Source of the DNA: Chromera velia
Taxonomy: Eukaryota > Sar > Chromeraceae
NCBI GenBank assembly: GCA_018398765.1
Contig: JAHBMJ010002423.1
Coordinates: 1-19,104 of the forward strand
DNA: 19,104 bases
Direction: 5' to 3'
The notes under the pieces were generated by a model that worked only from the letters and a program-made list of their open reading frames with translations, had not been told where the DNA came from and ran no database searches. Shown here one piece after another: positions 10,942-19,104 of the stretch. A program made the translations under genes and the position numbers. The stretch's first letter is position 1; each line of letters starts with the position of its first letter.

Positions 10942-11116
10942 CCTTCAAAAAACAAATTCCTCCCTCTCCCTCCTCCTTTCAAAAAAGACATTTCTCCCTC
11001 TCCCTCCCCCTTTCAAAAAACAAATTCCCCCCCCTCCCCTCTCTCCTTTCAAAAAACAAATTCCTCCCTCTCCCCTCTCTCCTTTCAAAACATTAGTTCC
11101 TCCCTCTGCCTTTCTG
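10942..11116. repeat. Minisatellite, about five units of 34-37 bp
   Basis: The repeated core is CTTTCAAAAAACAAATTCC followed by a CCCTCTCCC-type tract. Units start near 10942, 10977, 11012, 11048 and 11083, the last diverged. It fills most of the 325-bp intron of the LRR gene and ends about 9 bases from the donor. Confidence 0.9.
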
Positions 11117-12718
11117 CTCACTCACCTTTAGTTGGCGCAGACACGTCAGCGCAGACAGGGAGGAGAGCCCAAATTTGTTGCCCCTCAAGTCCAACTCCTG
11201 CAGTGAAGAGAGGGCGCCAAGACCGGCAGCGACACGGGGAAGAGAGTGGTCGTTCAAATGACACTCTCTCAGATACACCTCCTCAACCTCACACTCAGGC
11301 TGCTCCCCCATCCATGCGAAGTACTCCCCCAGCATCTCCCCCTTCTCCTTGGTATCAGATTCTGCTTGGTATTTTGACCAGATGATGATTGTCATCTCTC
11401 CTCTTCCTTGTGTGTCGAGCATGAAATCTCTGTAGAGATTCGCAACCAACGGACGGTCCTCCTTTCCGTTGGTGAACCTGACTACAAACCCCTCTTTGTT
11501 GTCGTCTGATCTCTCTTCCGGCTTCTTCTCCTCCAGCAGCCGCTGGAACGCGGGAGGGGAGAGGGGGATTTGCTCGAGAGTCCCTGTAAAGGGGCCCAGA
11601 TGGATTGTCTGATCTTCGTCTTTCACTCTGGCGACTCGGGACTCGAAGTTCGTCCAGCCGTGCTTGTGGTAGGGGGCCTTGTTGGTCACCCCCTCCAGCT
11701 CTGCCGGCACATCTGTGTACCGGAGAAAATAGACATTGGATGATGCGTTGCCGTAATTGCAGGCCGGACAGCAGTCCCAGTCCCTGCTTGAAGAGGGCGT
11801 CCTCTTCAGGTGTTCTGCCTTTATCGGGCAGCCATTGGTGGAGACTGGTGAAGTCTTGGAAGTAGATGGGAAAGCTAATTGTATTTTCAGGGAGAGTGTT
11901 GTTGCTTGTTCTTTGGAAGTCCTTCTCCATCCATGTCTCCTCGTCCTCCTCTCCTTCTTTCTTCTCCCGCTTGCCCCCCCGCTGCATCGAGAACAAACTG
12001 TCGCCCTCCTCCCTTCCCGCACGAACGAACGATTTCGAATCCGCAAACCCATTATTTTCCAACCCCTCCATAACGGTTTTAGCAGTGCTGCCTGTGGGGT
12101 CTGGGTGCTCTGCGGAGTGCCAAGAGTAGGACAGAGCGTAGATACGGGCCCTTAGAGGAAAGCCCCATTTATCTTCTCGGCTTTCCGTCATCAATTGCAC
12201 CACTTCCTTGACGAAGAGGTAAACGGCGGGAAAGCGTTTCTCCATCTCCTGTCGAGGCTTCAGCCTTCCTCCCATCGCCACATACCTGGCAACCTCAGGC
12301 CCCTTCATGAGCGCGAAAATGTTGACAACGTGTGCCCAGTAGAGGGTCAAGTCTGTGTGGTGCTTTGCACGGGAGGTCTCCAGCAGGACGTCCATCGCAC
12401 ACCCAAACCCCACCATCCCCACCCACCCAAACCCATAATAATGATTTATGGTTCCTCTCTCCATCTTCAGCACCCCCTCCCACCTGCGATTGCAGGCCCG
12501 CACCGACTGACCGTAACAGCGGCAGTCTGGGCACTCCTCTCCTTCTCCTGGAAGCTTGCGGAACTCTTGGTGTGCGCGGTACCCACTCATATTTTCCCAG
12601 TAGTCGCGTACTCGGGCACGCCCCTCAGCGTGTGCTTGCTTCTCTTTCTCCAGAGTGCTGAGCATCCTGCTTTTCACATAGCAGAGTCTGCTTAGGGATA
12701 TATGCAGAGATCGAGCCT

Positions 12719-13704
12719 GTCAGAAAATTGAAGGTCGCGAAATGGATCTGAGAAGACTAGACAGAGCTTGTAGAGCTTTCACTTGCTCCCACGGTTTCCT
12801 CCTTTCACTGAGGACCCTTCTGGCTTGTGTGTACAAATTTTGCCTTGTCCAAACGGTTCTTTTCGCAGAAAGAGCGTTCTTGGAAGTGGTGCATGAATCT
12901 CGTTTTTGAAACGGTTTTTCGTCGGCTCGTGCATGCCATCAACTTACAAAATTTTCTTTTGAATGACTGACCTTAGTGACCTAGCACTACACGAGAGTGG
13001 GCGCGCATTGCGCGCCGAGGTATTTCGGATGGGTAACTGCATGCGAGTGTAGGTGGAATTACACAAACTTTGTGTTTTGTCATGCATTGTGCTAGCCCCA
13101 CTTCATTTGCAGAATTCAACACAAGTAGCATCAACCGAAGAAAACTAGATTATAGTAGTGTGGCGCCCCGGAAAGCGAAGCGGGAGGCACTTTCTAAACT
13201 TTCTCCAGAGCTCATATACATGCAGCTTTCATTTAAAAAAGCCTTAAAAAGCTTTGCTTCAAATTTGTTTAGTAAAGCGTCAAGACCACTGTAGTAATTA
13301 AAGCCTAAGAAAGCGAGGCGGGGACCCACCAGACATAATTTAAGGAGACTGTGTATGTCAGCCACTATCAGCCACTTATAATTCTTCCCCAATGCTTTTT
13401 AAGTTACACATATGTTAGTATATAGCTCAGATAATAGCTAAGGTGTGTATATTAAACAGAATACACTTTTGATTGATGTGCATCAAATGTTAAAAACGTA
13501 AAATTACTTGTGATACCCGCGTATAGATTTCATATTTATATTCCAACTTCCCTCGTGGGCTATTATGGGGGGTCTGTCGACTTGCATTAATTTAAAGTTC
13601 ATTTGCATGCACAGCCAGAAAAGCACGAACTCACTTGACATTTCTAAGAGTTTCCTGCTAAGTTTCCTGCAATGTATACTGACTTGTTTGCTGCTCCTCT
13701 GCTA
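12719..13704. other. Intergenic region between two minus-strand genes, mostly AT-rich
   Basis: It separates the stop of the large right-hand gene from the start of the LRR gene, so it should hold the terminator of one and the promoter of the other. From about 13045 it is AT-rich apart from two GC boxes (13161-13190 and 13309-13328). TGCATGC words occur at 12930, 13038 and 13604. No TATA-type element could be assigned. The frame on the minus strand at 13150-13392 spans the two boxes and has no recognisable domain. Confidence 0.5.
13161..13328. repeat. Pair of similar GC-rich boxes in an AT-rich background
   Basis: GAAAGCGAAGCGGGAGGCAC (13171-13190) and GAAAGCGAGGCGGGGACCCA (13309-13328) share their first 14 bases except one. 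Each is preceded by a tagtagtg / gtagtaat stretch, suggesting an imperfect direct repeat of about 138 bp. The first copy can fold as CCCG-loop-CGGG. Confidence 0.6.

Positions 13705-19104
<5,400 letters not shown>

Larger units (their letters stand above)
10531..12718 (-). pseudogene. Disrupted EHPDP / GW..FE domain protein with leucine-rich repeats
   Basis: Exon 1 spans 12718-11126 (first ATG at 12665, preceded by the acceptor-like ttttctgacag). Exon 2 runs from 10800 to a TAG at 10726-10728, or to a TGA at 10531-10533 if read through. The intron donor is GTGAGTGAGC and the acceptor ctgcatgcag, phase 0. From the ATG: a Cys cluster at about residues 46-58 (CPDCRCYG), a helical region, SYSWHSAEHPDP at about 179-190, an acidic insert, YFQDFTSLHQ at about 268-277, and EEDALFKQGL. 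The frame then shifts by one base between 11759 and 11787 and continues NYGNASSNVYFLRYTDVP, HKHGWTNFESRVA, FVVRFTNGKEDRP, then repeats ECHLNDHSLPRVA, LQELDLRGNKFG and, in exon 2, LKLADNDDAIAAHL. The ordered motifs match a domain I associate with algal and dinoflagellate proteins, here with ribonuclease-inhibitor-type LRRs. A sensor or signalling role is inference. The frameshift and the TAG inside the LRR region suggest a decaying gene. A sequencing error, or an early stop that still makes a functional protein, remain possible. Confidence 0.65.

Noticed and set aside
13150-13392. 80-codon minus-strand open frame in AT-rich DNA
   Set aside because: It spans the two GC boxes, so its repeated-looking motifs (PRLAFLG, SRFAFRG) come from the DNA repeat rather than from protein conservation.

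Overview
The window looks like nuclear DNA of an intron-rich unicellular eukaryote. A chromerid or other alveolate alga (Chromera-like) is my best guess, inferred from style rather than from a recognised marker gene. The support is: long introns packed with simple repeats (CT, CTGT, CTTT, AC), GT-AG junctions of the type GTGAGT, GTGCGT and GTAAGT, acidic low-complexity proteins, about fifteen copies of a TGCATGC-type word, and a protein family (EHPDP and GW..FE motifs plus leucine-rich repeats) that I associate with phytoplankton protists. No tRNA, rRNA, CRISPR array, bacterial operon or intact transposase gene was seen.

Layout. (1) Positions 475-7922, plus strand: a five-exon gene for a protein of about 638 residues with a conserved-looking N-terminal half, a long acidic/Ser-rich middle and a hydrophobic segment near the C-terminus. 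The model includes a 26-nt microexon and a 3-kb first intron. (2) 7923-10530: a tail-to-tail intergenic stretch with AT-rich islands and a long AC repeat. (3) 10531-12718, minus strand: a damaged two-exon gene for an EHPDP/GW..FE domain followed by leucine-rich repeats. It carries a one-base frameshift and an in-frame TAG. (4) 12719-13704: intergenic, mostly AT-rich, with short GC-rich repeated boxes. (5) 13705-19104, minus strand: the 3' part of a large gene, with six phase-consistent exons covering about 1211 residues. It encodes helical, highly charged, coiled-coil-containing sequence of unrecognised function, and its start lies beyond the right edge.

The three genes show no sign of working in one pathway. 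The main points of interest are the decaying sensor-like gene, the microexon, the sense-strand pyrimidine bias of intronic repeats, sharply bounded AT-rich islands flanked by GC palindromes, and the overrepresented TGCATGC word. All exon models were built by eye from splice sites and reading phase. No similarity search was run, so family names rest on recognised motifs only.
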